The notes beneath the pieces were generated by a model. It worked only from the letters and a program-made list of their open reading frames with translations. It was not told where the DNA came from and made no database searches. The translations under genes and the position numbers were made by a program. Positions 24,632 through 32,822 of a DNA stretch of 33,826 nucleotides are shown here, piece after piece. Source of the stretch: Deltaproteobacteria bacterium (GTDB lineage Bacteria > Desulfobacterota > Syntrophia > Syntrophales > Smithellaceae); the NCBI GenBank assembly GCA_022703375.1, contig JAKLDS010000023.1, forward strand, positions 1 to 33,826, written 5' to 3'. Position 1 is the first letter of the stretch, and each line of letters begins with the position of its first letter.

Positions 24632-25480
24632 TCAGGATTGGATATAGGTGTGCAACCCGGGCAGGTAGTTAACGCCCAGATAGGTGAAGAGGACGGAGGC
24701 AAAGCCGACAAGAGAGATTATGGCGAGGCGCTGCCCGTGCCAGCCCGCAACGTATCGGACATGCAGCATGATGGCGTAAATAAGCCAGGTAATCAGCGAC
24801 CATGTTTCTTTGGGATCCCAGCTCCAGTAAGAACCCCACGCGTAATGGGCCCAGATGGAACCGGTCATGATGCCGATGGTAATAAAGACAAAGCCCAGTG
24901 CGGCGCTTTGATAAATCAAGGATTCGAGCAGATTCAGCGCCGGCAGCCTGCTGAAAAATCCGGTGGTATTTTCCGACTTACCCGCAATCTGATTTTTCAG
25001 CAGGTAAAGCAATCCGCAGCCGAAGGCGACGGTAAAGGCGGCGTAACCCATAAAGCAGGTGACGACATGTGTCGTCAGCCAGTTGCTTTGCAGAGCGGGG
25101 ATGAGCGGTTCAATGCGGTTGTTGATATCGGGAGCAATGGAAGTGTAAGCCATGATAAGAAAGGCTACCGGCACAACACAGACTCCCGCAGCTCTGTTGC
25201 CGATGCGCCATTCAATGATGAGATAAAAAAAGACAATCGCCCAGGCAAAAAAAATCAGTGATTCATAAAGATTGGTCAGGGGAACATGGCCTATCCCCAG
25301 ATCGTAGGATGCTTTCCATCTCAGGATAAGCGCTGCTGTCTGCAGGGCAAGTCCGCTCCAGGCGAAAATCATGGCCAGCCTTCCCCAGAATTCTCTGCCC
25401 AGAATCATCCGGAACAGATAAAAAACAAAAGAAGTGAAATAGACAAAAGTCACGATGCTGAGAATCATCGTATGGCTCAT
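24632..25480 (-). CDS. ccsA: Cytochrome c biogenesis protein CcsA (System II)
   Basis: A 282-residue protein with about eight membrane helices. The tryptophan-rich heme-binding signature GSYWSWDPKETWSLITWLIY is intact, and histidines flank it (WAHYAWGSY, MLHVRYVAGWHGQR, VTTHVVTCFMGYAAFT in slightly different spacing) that can serve as heme ligands. With ResB it moves heme across the membrane and ligates it to CxxCH motifs of apocytochromes c. Its ATG overlaps the resB stop (ATGA), so the two are translationally coupled in the order resB-ccsA on the minus strand. It is distinct from the HemX-like paralogue at 4966-5790, where the motif is degenerate. Confidence 0.95.
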   Translation of the reverse strand: MSHTMILSIVTFVYFTSFVFYLFRMILGREFWGRLAMIFAWSGLALQTAALILRWKASYDLGIGHVPLTNLYESLIFFAWAIVFFYLIIEWRIGNRAAGVCVVPVAFLIMAYTSIAPDINNRIEPLIPALQSNWLTTHVVTCFMGYAAFTVAFGCGLLYLLKNQIAGKSENTTGFFSRLPALNLLESLIYQSAALGFVFITIGIMTGSIWAHYAWGSYWSWDPKETWSLITWLIYAIMLHVRYVAGWHGQRLAIISLVGFASVLFTYLGVNYLPGLHTYIQS

Positions 25481-26856
25481 GCTCGCAAGTTCTCCTTAAG
25501 ATGCAGTTGCAGTTCGGTTATTCTTCTGTCCAGTGCGGCTTGGTTGCGTCTGGTTCGTCCGGCAATGGTTATAACAGTGTTCTGCGCAGTGGACTCCAGC
25601 CGCACCCAGACACGCTGCTGCGGCAGATAATAGATTATAAACAATCCGATAACCATCAGAATACCGCCCAGAGCGACAATGGCTGTTCCCGGATCCCGCA
25701 CGACATGCAGGCCGGTAAAATATTCCTGCTCCAGCCGCTCCAGAGAAAACAAATAAGGTTGAAAAAGGCCGGGATTGAACATTGGCACCTGCGATAATAA
25801 ACCCGGATTGGCTTTTTTAATTTCTTCAATATGCTGAAAAACCCAGAACTCATAATTCTTTCGGGGAGAGGATACCCGCAATTTGACAGCCGGACCCATT
25901 GACATGATATCTTCTTCCACCCGCAGCACCTGAACAGTGGCATTATTTCCCCGAAGCACAAAAGAATCGCCGCCGGCAAGGACAACCGACGCTTTTTTCT
26001 CCCTGCCGCCGGTATAGGTCAGCACTGCTTTGGTGTCTGGCGCGAGGCCGTAGCTGGATTGATAAAAACGAATATCGGAGTAGGTCAGGGGATGATTGAC
26101 GAGCAGCGCTCCCTGATAATCAACTTTCCCTTCCCGGATAAAGCTCAAATCGGAACGATAGGTTTTGGGAGCTCCGTTGTCGTAAAATTCGACAGTGAAT
26201 TTATCGCAGCGCACGGCAAACTCCAATTTTTGCATTCCCCGGCCTGCAATGTAAACGGTGTCCGTCGTTTCTCCTTCCCGAATATTGACATCGGCCTTAA
26301 AACCGAAAAGAGAACCGGCCAGCCCTCCGGCAATCATTATCAGGATGCTCGTATGAACAATATAAACGCCGAAAACGGAAAAACGCCCCCTCCCGGCGGA
26401 AAAGATTATTCCGTTTTCCGTATTTTTGTTTTTCACACACCCGAATTTTTTCTCTAAAAAGGCTTCGATCAGGGAGCTCAACGATTTTATATCCTGATTG
26501 GCAATGGCAATGCTGTTCGGGGAAGAATTGTCGAAGATGCCGGCCGGCTCAGGAAAAGGAAGTGCCTGGAATTGTTGCCACGAAAAATAAAAACGATTGA
26601 TGGAACAGATAATCAGGTTAACCGAAAGCATACCCAGCAGCAGATAAAACAGCGGGGAATGATAGAGATCGTTTATCCGCAGGAAAAGAAAAACAGCGGC
26701 GGCGGCCGGAGAAAGCCCTTGTACGTATTGCCGGGCATCGCCATATTGCGGCAGAAAGGAAGCCGCAATGAAAAGAATAACTATCAGGATTAACAGGATA
26801 ATCGTCAATTTGACGGAAGAAAAAAATGACCACAGTGGATTTGCCTTTTTCGACAA
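25477..26856 (-). CDS. resB: Cytochrome c biogenesis protein ResB/Ccs1 (System II)
   Basis: A 459-residue protein. It shows FFSSVKLTIILLILIVILFI at the N-terminus, a second helix near residues 65-88, a third near 165-185 (VYIVHTSILIMIAGGLAGSL), a large extracytoplasmic domain, and a last helix near 405-430 (AIVALGGILMVIGLFIIYYL). This arrangement is characteristic of ResB/Ccs1, the partner of CcsA in cytochrome c synthesis. The extracytoplasmic part contains family-like stretches (VNHPLTYSDIRFYQSSYG and LHVVRDPGTAIV). It is first in a two-gene minus-strand operon with ccsA. The heme product of the neighbouring Ahb cluster would be its substrate, a link inferred from proximity and pathway. Confidence 0.93.
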   Translation of the reverse strand: MSKKANPLWSFFSSVKLTIILLILIVILFIAASFLPQYGDARQYVQGLSPAAAAVFLFLRINDLYHSPLFYLLLGMLSVNLIICSINRFYFSWQQFQALPFPEPAGIFDNSSPNSIAIANQDIKSLSSLIEAFLEKKFGCVKNKNTENGIIFSAGRGRFSVFGVYIVHTSILIMIAGGLAGSLFGFKADVNIREGETTDTVYIAGRGMQKLEFAVRCDKFTVEFYDNGAPKTYRSDLSFIREGKVDYQGALLVNHPLTYSDIRFYQSSYGLAPDTKAVLTYTGGREKKASVVLAGGDSFVLRGNNATVQVLRVEEDIMSMGPAVKLRVSSPRKNYEFWVFQHIEEIKKANPGLLSQVPMFNPGLFQPYLFSLERLEQEYFTGLHVVRDPGTAIVALGGILMVIGLFIIYYLPQQRVWVRLESTAQNTVITIAGRTRRNQAALDRRITELQLHLKENLRA

Positions 26857-26941
26857 GCAGTTTTCTCCGGACTATTTGTTTACTTATCAGTATCATCGAA
26901 AATTATCGCTGTCAAAAAGAACTTTCGCGGCGGGAATCCCC

Positions 26942-26970
26942 TTGACAAAAAATACAGGATAAATTACTTT
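26942..26970 (+). promoter_or_regulatory. Candidate sigma70 promoter for the TPM operon
   Basis: A perfect TTGACA (26942-26947) is followed after 17 bases by TACTTT (26965-26970), a weak -10. It lies about 100 bases upstream of the first TPM gene, in the resB-TPM divergent spacer. It is only a candidate. Confidence 0.3.
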
Positions 26971-27074
26971 TAAACCAAAGCAGCACACGGTCGGAGCAGC
27001 TTCCTGAAAAGGAAATGAAGTGGCCGGATTGATTATAAACTGTTTGATACCCGATATTTGATCCCCACTAAAAC

Positions 27075-27734
27075 ATGAAGCAGACATTGAATAACGAAGA
27101 ACGCAACCGGTTGCATCAGCACGTCGCAGAAATAGAAAAACGGACAGGCGCGCAAATTGTTTTTGCCGTAATTGAACGCAGCGACAATTATGACGAGCTG
27201 CCCTGGAAAGCTTTTGCTCTGGGCGTGTCCATTGCCGGTCTGGTGGTTGGTGCGGCCAATTATCTGCGGCCGGAATGGTCTTCCGGCACAGACGTAATAA
27301 TTGCCGTAGTTGCTATGCTGGCCGCGGGCGCAGGCCTGGCGCTTCTGGCTGTCGGTGTGCCGGCTTTGGCACGTCTTTTTCTTGCCGGGCAGCGCGCCTC
27401 GGTGGAGGTGCGGCAATACGCGGAATCACTTTTTCTTGCGCATGAATTGTTTGCCACCCGCAGCCGCTCCGGTATTCTGCTGCTCATCAGCCTGTTTGAG
27501 CGGCAAATCATCATCCTTCCCGACACCGGTTTGCGCCAAATTATCAGCCCGGATGCTCTGCAGATAATTATTGATCGCATGTCCAGAGAGCTGGCGTCAG
27601 GGCGGATAGCCCGTTCTTTGGAAGAAGGATTGGCCGAGTTGGAAAAAATTATTGACGCTGCGGTTTCCGGCAAATCAGCCGAAGCCGGAGATAATGAAAT
27701 CGCGGTGGAAATTATCGAGGAGAAGGGCGCATGA
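27075..27734 (+). CDS. TPM-domain membrane protein
   Basis: A 219-residue protein. Residues about 1-40 begin a TPM-type domain (EERNRLHQHVAEIEKRTGAQIVFAVIERSDNY), then two membrane helices follow (about 48-65 and 75-105). The remaining TPM part includes RQYAESLFLAHELFATRSRSGILLLISLFERQIIILPDTGL and ends in acidic residues. TPM proteins (Pfam TPM_phosphatase, relatives of Psb32/YgcG) are of uncertain function in bacteria, possibly linked to membrane-protein or photosystem maintenance in plants. No strong ribosome binding site is seen upstream of ATG 27075. The stop overlaps the next TPM gene (ATGA), so the pair probably acts together. Confidence 0.8.
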   Translation: MKQTLNNEERNRLHQHVAEIEKRTGAQIVFAVIERSDNYDELPWKAFALGVSIAGLVVGAANYLRPEWSSGTDVIIAVVAMLAAGAGLALLAVGVPALARLFLAGQRASVEVRQYAESLFLAHELFATRSRSGILLLISLFERQIIILPDTGLRQIISPDALQIIIDRMSRELASGRIARSLEEGLAELEKIIDAAVSGKSAEAGDNEIAVEIIEEKGA

Positions 27735-28699
27735 AAATGAAGCTGTTTTTCCTGGCGGCGGCATTGATGCTTTCTCCGGCGATAACCGCCGCCGGGGCCG
27801 ATATCCCTTTCCTGACAGGCCGTGTGACTGATAATGCGCAAATCCTTACTGAAGAAATGAAAAAGTCCATTACCGAAACCCTCAGGGCGCACGAAGCTGC
27901 AACAGGCAATCAGATGGCAATTCTCACAATTCCCACGCTGGATGGCCAAAGCATTGAGGAATATGCCGTGGCTGTTTTTAAGGCATGGAAGCTGGGACAG
28001 AAAGGCAAAGATAACGGTATTCTGCTGATTGTTGTTCCGAACGACCGGCGTCTGCGCATTGAAGTGGGCTATGGCCTGGAAGGGACGCTCAACGACGGCC
28101 TGGCCGGCAGCATCATTCGTAACAATATGACGCCGTATTTTAAGAATAATGATTACAATAGCGGTATCCAATCCGGCGTTAAAGCCATTGTTGATGTGCT
28201 GGAAGGCGGCAAACTGCCGGTTATGGAGAAAAACACGACACAGTCCGGTAATGTGTTGTCAGCTTTAAATATTGAAGCTCCGAATATGTCTCTTGCCGAA
28301 AAAATTCTTTTCGGCGCTTTTATTTTCGGCATTATCGGATTATTTACAATCATTGGCATTGTAACGCCCGGAGTAGGCTGGTTCCTCTATCTTTTCCTTA
28401 TTCCTTTCTGGGCAATGTTTCCGATTGTTATTCTGGGCACCACAGGCGCTCTCTACTGCCTTGTTATCTATCTGATAGTATTTCCCGTTGCCAAGTTGAC
28501 ACTGAAAAAAACAGACTGGTATAATAAAGCGCAAAATGATCTTCGCACCAAAGGAAAAGCATCAATTGGCGGTTTTACTTTTTCTTCCGGCGGTTCCGAA
28601 AGCGACGGCAGCTCCGGGAGTTTCGGCAGCTCCGGGAGTTCCGGATTTTCCGGCGGCGGCGGTTCCTCAGGCGGAGGCGGCGCGTCGGGCGGTTGGTAG
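27731..28699 (+). CDS. Secreted/membrane TPM-domain protein (YgcG-like) with Gly/Ser tail
   Basis: A 322-residue protein. The signal peptide is MKLFFLAAALMLSPAITAAG. The TPM domain is at about 25-160 (PFLTGRVTDNAQILTEEMK, TGNQMAILTIPTLDGQSIEEYAV, GQKGKDNGILLIVVPNDRRLRIEVGYGLEG). It is followed by two membrane helices at about 195-260 and a low-complexity Gly/Ser tail ending GGGASGGW, typical of YgcG-type proteins. An 18-bp unit encoding GSSGSF/S is tandemly duplicated at 28607-28642. A second ATG at 27737 is also possible, with GAGGAGAAGG just upstream. Its usual genomic companion LemA is not nearby. Confidence 0.88.
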   Translation: MKMKLFFLAAALMLSPAITAAGADIPFLTGRVTDNAQILTEEMKKSITETLRAHEAATGNQMAILTIPTLDGQSIEEYAVAVFKAWKLGQKGKDNGILLIVVPNDRRLRIEVGYGLEGTLNDGLAGSIIRNNMTPYFKNNDYNSGIQSGVKAIVDVLEGGKLPVMEKNTTQSGNVLSALNIEAPNMSLAEKILFGAFIFGIIGLFTIIGIVTPGVGWFLYLFLIPFWAMFPIVILGTTGALYCLVIYLIVFPVAKLTLKKTDWYNKAQNDLRTKGKASIGGFTFSSGGSESDGSSGSFGSSGSSGFSGGGGSSGGGGASGGW

Positions 28700-28749
28700 T
28701 ATCTGCCGGCAGACTAATATCCTGAAGCTTCTCTTAAAGGGTGAATAAA

Positions 28750-30216
28750 ATGCTCAAAGTGTTTCTTAAAGTATTGTCGGGTGTCCTCATAATAATTATC
28801 GTCGTAATGCTTGTTAAAACATTTTCCTTTACCTCCCGGCAAATCAACCCCGAACCGGCCTCTGATTTTAAAATTGATTCGGAAAAAGCGGCCCGGAATC
28901 TGGCCGATGCCGTTCGCATTCCCACTATTTCTTTCGCAAAAAAGGGACGAAACAACGGCGATGAGTTCCTGAGATTCCATAAATATCTGGAACAAACATA
29001 TCCACGGCTTCATAAAAACCTGAAAAAAGAAATTATCAATAAGTACAGCCTTCTTTATACGTGGCGGGGGAGCGATAAAGCAAAAAAACCAATCGTTTTG
29101 ATGGCGCATATGGATGTTGTGCCGGTGGAAGAAAAAAGCAAAGACCAATGGAAATACGGCCCGTTTGCCGGGAGTGTTGCCGAAGGATATATCTGGGGAC
29201 GCGGCACACTGGATAATAAGGGCAATCTGATGGGGATACTGGAAGCGGTGGAAGGATTGTTGAAGAAGGGTTTTCGGCCGCAGCAGACTATCTATATCGT
29301 ATCAGGTCACGATGAGGAAATTGGTGGTATGCATGGCGCATTAACAATTGTCACTCTATTGAAAGCGCGTGCAGTCCGGCCGGATTTTGTTCTCGATGAA
29401 GGCATGGTGATTACCGACGGGATTATGCCTGGTATATCCTCCCGTGTCGGGCTGATTGGCCTGGCGGAAAAAGGTTATCTGAGCGTGGAGCTCCTGGCCG
29501 TGAGCGAAGGCGGTCATTCCTCCCTGCCGCCGCGGGAAACGGCGGTAGGCATTCTTTGCCGGGCGATTACCAGACTGGAGAACAATCCGTTGCCGGCGCG
29601 GCTCGATGGTCCGGCCAAATTTATGTTTGATTATATCGGCAGAGAAATGTCTTTTGTCAACAGGGTGGTATTTGCCAATCTGTGGATTACGGAAGGAATA
29701 TTGAAAAGCCAGTTGCAGAAGATTAAAACGACCAATGCTATAATCCGGACGACGACAGCGCCGACAATGCTCGAAGGAAGCAGCAGGGATAATGTTCTGC
29801 CCAATGTCGCCCGCGCTGTGGTTAATTTCAGAATTCTGCCGGGTGATACGCCACAGATTGTTTTGGAACACATCAAACAGACTCTGGATGACCGGCGCAT
29901 CGAAATCAAACCTCTGGGAAATAAAATTCAGGGAGCATCGCCGGTGGCCGCTGTGGAATCAAAAAATTACCGCGTAATTGAAAAAGCGATAAGGCAGGTG
30001 TTCCCGAACGTTATTGTGGCGCCGTCTCTGGCAATAGTTGCTTCCGATGCGCGCCACTTTGCCGCGTTGACACCCGATGTTTACCGGTTTGCTCCAATGT
30101 CGCTCAAATTTGATGATTTAGCCAGATTGCACGGCATTAACGAGCGCCTCGCCGTGGATAATTATGTCCTGATGATAAAATTTTACATGCAATTGATAAG
30201 CAACTCTCAGCAATAA
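28750..30216 (+). CDS. Membrane-anchored M20-family metallopeptidase (CPS1/PM20D1-like)
   Basis: A 488-residue di-zinc hydrolase with an N-terminal anchor (LKVLSGVLIIIIVVMLVKTF). Metal-site motifs are clear: His-Asp in VLMAHMDVVPV, Asp in WGRGTLDNKGNLMG, the catalytic Glu pair in SGHDEEIGG, Asp in FVLDEGMV and His in ASDARHFA. The lid/dimerisation domain lies between about 230 and 350. Members hydrolyse peptides or N-acyl amino acids. The position suggests an extracytoplasmic active site. The start is ATG 28750, with AAAGGG at 28736-28741, rather than GTG 28741. It is 50 bases after the TPM gene and probably in the same transcript. Confidence 0.9.
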   Translation: MLKVFLKVLSGVLIIIIVVMLVKTFSFTSRQINPEPASDFKIDSEKAARNLADAVRIPTISFAKKGRNNGDEFLRFHKYLEQTYPRLHKNLKKEIINKYSLLYTWRGSDKAKKPIVLMAHMDVVPVEEKSKDQWKYGPFAGSVAEGYIWGRGTLDNKGNLMGILEAVEGLLKKGFRPQQTIYIVSGHDEEIGGMHGALTIVTLLKARAVRPDFVLDEGMVITDGIMPGISSRVGLIGLAEKGYLSVELLAVSEGGHSSLPPRETAVGILCRAITRLENNPLPARLDGPAKFMFDYIGREMSFVNRVVFANLWITEGILKSQLQKIKTTNAIIRTTTAPTMLEGSSRDNVLPNVARAVVNFRILPGDTPQIVLEHIKQTLDDRRIEIKPLGNKIQGASPVAAVESKNYRVIEKAIRQVFPNVIVAPSLAIVASDARHFAALTPDVYRFAPMSLKFDDLARLHGINERLAVDNYVLMIKFYMQLISNSQQ

Positions 30217-30261
30217 AATTATCAGCAGAGATATGTTCGGGGGGCGGGATTAAAAAACCGG

Positions 30262-30534
30262 TTAAAAGGCGGTATAGGAGCCTTTACCGTCGGGAATAAA
30301 CAAATACTGATCGGCGATATCCGCCTGCCGGCTAATATATTCGTCAACAAGTTCCATTGCGCGAATGGAGCCGTCATGATTCTTCATATAGATATCTCTT
30401 AATATCAAAGCGGGATTGTTGGACAGTTTATATGTTTTATCCCGCGGATCATATACTATCAATCCTTCTGATTTTGTGCTAACGGCGGTGTCCTCAACCG
30501 GATCTGATTGTTCAAATAATTTTAATTGATTCAT
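30262..30534 (-). CDS. Small hypothetical protein
   Basis: A 90-residue soluble protein that I do not recognise. It has an acidic N-terminus (LKLFEQSDPVEDTAVSTKSE), the strand-like segment GLIVYDPRDKTYKLSNNP and a helical middle (AMELVDEYISRQADIADQYLF). No cysteines, signal peptide or membrane segments are seen. It is isolated on the minus strand between two plus-strand operons, and convergent with the M20 gene. A TATAAT-like sequence lies upstream on its strand (30607-30612), but no matching -35 is evident. It is supported only by open frame, composition and position. Confidence 0.5.
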   Translation of the reverse strand: MNQLKLFEQSDPVEDTAVSTKSEGLIVYDPRDKTYKLSNNPALILRDIYMKNHDGSIRAMELVDEYISRQADIADQYLFIPDGKGSYTAF

Positions 30535-30714
30535 AATTCTTTTTGCCGTTTCATTATCTTGAATATTATTGCATCATCCTTTGTTTAAATAATCGGCAAA
30601 AATATTATTATACTTTAGATGTCCATGTCTCATTTTTTACGGTATCAAAGTGACAGATAATCCATTATTTTATGTAATTACCGGTGTTTGCGGCGATATC
30701 TTTTGTCTTTTTTA

Positions 30715-30744
30715 TTGACACTTGTGATATTTTCTATTTATAAT
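30715..30744 (+). promoter_or_regulatory. Near-consensus sigma70 promoter for the acyl-CoA synthetase operon
   Basis: Exact TTGACA (30715-30720) and exact TATAAT (30739-30744), separated by 18 bases, would start RNA near 30751. AAAGGA (30762-30767) follows, six bases before ATG 30774. The leader would be only about 23 bases, so little post-transcriptional control is expected. The rest of the 239-base spacer (30535-30714) is AT-rich with no other recognised element. Confidence 0.75.
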
Positions 30745-30773
30745 CCTGACAATAAACATATAAAGGAAAAAAT

Positions 30774-32141
30774 ATGGACTTAAAAAAGCTTGTTGAGCCG
30801 GAAAGCATTGCTGTTATTGGTGTTTCTCTCACCAATCCTTTCAATCCCGCCAATATTATTTACAGTAAAAACCATTATCATTACAAGGCAAGAACTTATG
30901 GTGTCAATCCTAACGGCGGTTCTATTTACGGACAAAAGATTTACACCTCAATCACGGAAATTCCGGATAAGATTGATCTGGCCGTACTGGCAATCAGGGC
31001 GGAGCTGGTGCCGGCTGCCTTGAGGGAATGCATATCCAAAGGAGTTGCCGGGGCGATTATTATATCGGGCGGATTTGCCGAAGCCGGCAGGAAGGATCTC
31101 CAGGATGAGGTGGTCAAAATATCGCGGGAACATGATTTTCCGGTAATAGGGCCCAACTGCATCGGCATATATTCTCATCCGCTCATTGACACTTCTTTCG
31201 CTCAGAACGAAAGACTGATTTATACCCGCAGAGGCAATGTCAGCCTGATCAGCCAGAGCGGCGGTATTTTGCTGGATTTAATCATCAAGTTAACGCAGGA
31301 AGGCGTTGGCATCGCAAGGACAGTCAGCGTCGGCAACAAAGCTGTTGTTGATGAAGTGGAATTGCTTAAATATTTCAAAAACGATAACCGCACCAAGGTT
31401 ATCGGCATGTATCTGGAAGGATTTAATGCGGAAAGGGGCCGCTTATTTATCGAAGAGGCCGATAAACTGAATAAGCCGGTTGTTATGTTTAAATCCGGCA
31501 AGACCCCCAGCGGTTTGAAGGCGGTCAGTTCTCACACCGCATCCATTGCCGGCGATTATATGGTCTTTTCGGAAGTGCTGAAGGGAAGCAGGGCTATGGA
31601 AGTGGAAACAGTCGGTGAATTTGTTTCTTTCTGCGAAGCTTTTTCCTATTACCCCAAAACGGCTATTAATAATAACATCTGTGTTATTTCTGTGAGCGGC
31701 GGTCATGGAGCGATGGCCGCCGATTGTTGTTACACTGCGGGGCTGAACAATGTAGCCATTCCTTCCGCCGATCAGGATAAACTGCGATCATTGCTTTCCA
31801 AGAATATTCAGGCGATTGCCTCACTGAGCAATCCTTTGGATTTAACGGGAAGCACCGGTGATGATGATATTTATGTAACAACAAAATTTTTTATGGATAA
31901 AGATTACGTTGATTGCATTGTTCTTTTGCTGCTCCCTTATGTTCCTCATCTCTCATCGGATATCGGAGCCCGCATTGCGCAGTTGGTCATGGAATATAAA
32001 AAACCGATAATTACCTATATGCCCCACGTTGATAAATACGGCATATTTGTTGACGGATTCGAAGCAAATGGAATCCCCGTAGCCCATTCCGTGTCTGGTG
32101 CAATTACAATGGCCAAAGGCCTCGCAAGGAGAAGATTATGA
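30774..32141 (+). CDS. acdA: ADP-forming acyl/acetyl-CoA synthetase, alpha-type subunit
   Basis: A 455-residue protein with the order CoA-binding domain (about residues 5-125, SIAVIGVSLTNPFNPANIIY, GPNCIGIYSH) and succinyl-CoA-ligase-like flavodoxin domains (about 145-450, SLISQSGGILLDLIIK, GNKAVVDEVELLKYF, MFKSGKTPSGLKAVSSHTAS). His254 in SHTAS is the expected phosphohistidine. Such enzymes interconvert acyl-CoA plus ADP and Pi with acid, CoA and ATP, yielding ATP in fermentative or syntrophic metabolism. The beta-type ATP-grasp half is a separate gene overlapping by four bases (ATGA). The acyl substrate cannot be told from sequence. Confidence 0.9.
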   Translation: MDLKKLVEPESIAVIGVSLTNPFNPANIIYSKNHYHYKARTYGVNPNGGSIYGQKIYTSITEIPDKIDLAVLAIRAELVPAALRECISKGVAGAIIISGGFAEAGRKDLQDEVVKISREHDFPVIGPNCIGIYSHPLIDTSFAQNERLIYTRRGNVSLISQSGGILLDLIIKLTQEGVGIARTVSVGNKAVVDEVELLKYFKNDNRTKVIGMYLEGFNAERGRLFIEEADKLNKPVVMFKSGKTPSGLKAVSSHTASIAGDYMVFSEVLKGSRAMEVETVGEFVSFCEAFSYYPKTAINNNICVISVSGGHGAMAADCCYTAGLNNVAIPSADQDKLRSLLSKNIQAIASLSNPLDLTGSTGDDDIYVTTKFFMDKDYVDCIVLLLLPYVPHLSSDIGARIAQLVMEYKKPIITYMPHVDKYGIFVDGFEANGIPVAHSVSGAITMAKGLARRRL

Positions 32142-32815
32142 AACCGGAAGTGAAAAATATACTGAATAACTCGGTGAAAAGCGGATGGGTTCTGGAGCCG
32201 CTGGCCAAGGAAATTATCAAATCATACGGATTGGCGGCCAGTAAATTTGTCTGGGCGAAAACCATGGAGGAAGTTCTGCAGGGGGCGAAAAAAGTGGGCT
32301 ATCCGCTGGTGGCGAAAATCGTCTCGGAAAAAATCATCCATAAATCCGATGTGGGTGGAGTAGTTGTCGGTGTGCGCGATAATAATCAGATGCTGGAAGT
32401 ATTCGAGAAATTTTCCAAACTGGACGGATTTGACGGCGTGCTTCTCGATGAAATGCTGTCGGGATCGGAAGTAATTTTCGGCTCGAAGAATGACGCCCAG
32501 TTCGGCGTGGTCGTTATGATCGGTATCGGCGGCACGGCGGTGGAAGTTTACAAGGATGTGGCGCTGCGCATGGCGCCGGTCACCAAAGAAATCGCCGTGG
32601 CAGCTCTCCATTCGCTCAAAGGGATTAAGCTGCTTCAGGGATACCGGGGCAAGGAAGTTGTCAATTTAGAAAAGCTCGCTCAGGCTGTCGTCAAATTTTC
32701 GGATATGGCTTACGATCTGAAAGACGAAGTTGAATCCATGGATCTCAATCCGGTCATGTGTAATAAAGATAAAGCCACCGTTGCCGACGCCAGGATAATT
32801 CTGAAAACGAAATAG
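32138..32815 (+). CDS. acdB: ADP-forming acyl/acetyl-CoA synthetase, beta-type (ATP-grasp) subunit
   Basis: A 225-residue ATP-grasp protein (ATP-grasp_5 type). Key segments are EIIKSYGLAASKF, VGYPLVAKIVSEKIIHKSDVGGVVVG, LLDEMLSGSEVIFGSKNDAQFG, VMIGIGGTAVEVYKDVALRMAP and ESMDLNPVMCNKDKATVADARI. The order and length match the small beta subunit of archaeal-type and bacterial NDP-forming acyl-CoA synthetases. It binds ADP and receives the phosphoryl group from the alpha subunit histidine. AAGGAGAAG (32126-32134) precedes its ATG, which overlaps the alpha stop. The transcript probably ends at the hairpin just after it. Confidence 0.9.
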   Translation: MKPEVKNILNNSVKSGWVLEPLAKEIIKSYGLAASKFVWAKTMEEVLQGAKKVGYPLVAKIVSEKIIHKSDVGGVVVGVRDNNQMLEVFEKFSKLDGFDGVLLDEMLSGSEVIFGSKNDAQFGVVVMIGIGGTAVEVYKDVALRMAPVTKEIAVAALHSLKGIKLLQGYRGKEVVNLEKLAQAVVKFSDMAYDLKDEVESMDLNPVMCNKDKATVADARIILKTK

Positions 32816-32822
32816 CAGCAAA

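Noticed and set aside
24563-25261. 232-codon plus-strand open frame
   Set aside because: It is antisense to ccsA, whose membrane helices and WSWDPK motif are unambiguous; the antisense product is hydrophilic with no recognisable domain.
27260-28171. 303-codon minus-strand open frame over the two TPM genes
   Set aside because: It covers parts of two well supported plus-strand genes and shows low-complexity Arg/Ser/Ala sequence typical of antisense translation.
30607-30612. Minus-strand TATAAT upstream of the small hypothetical gene
   Set aside because: No -35 or extended -10 is found at suitable spacing in an AT-rich region, so it is likely chance.
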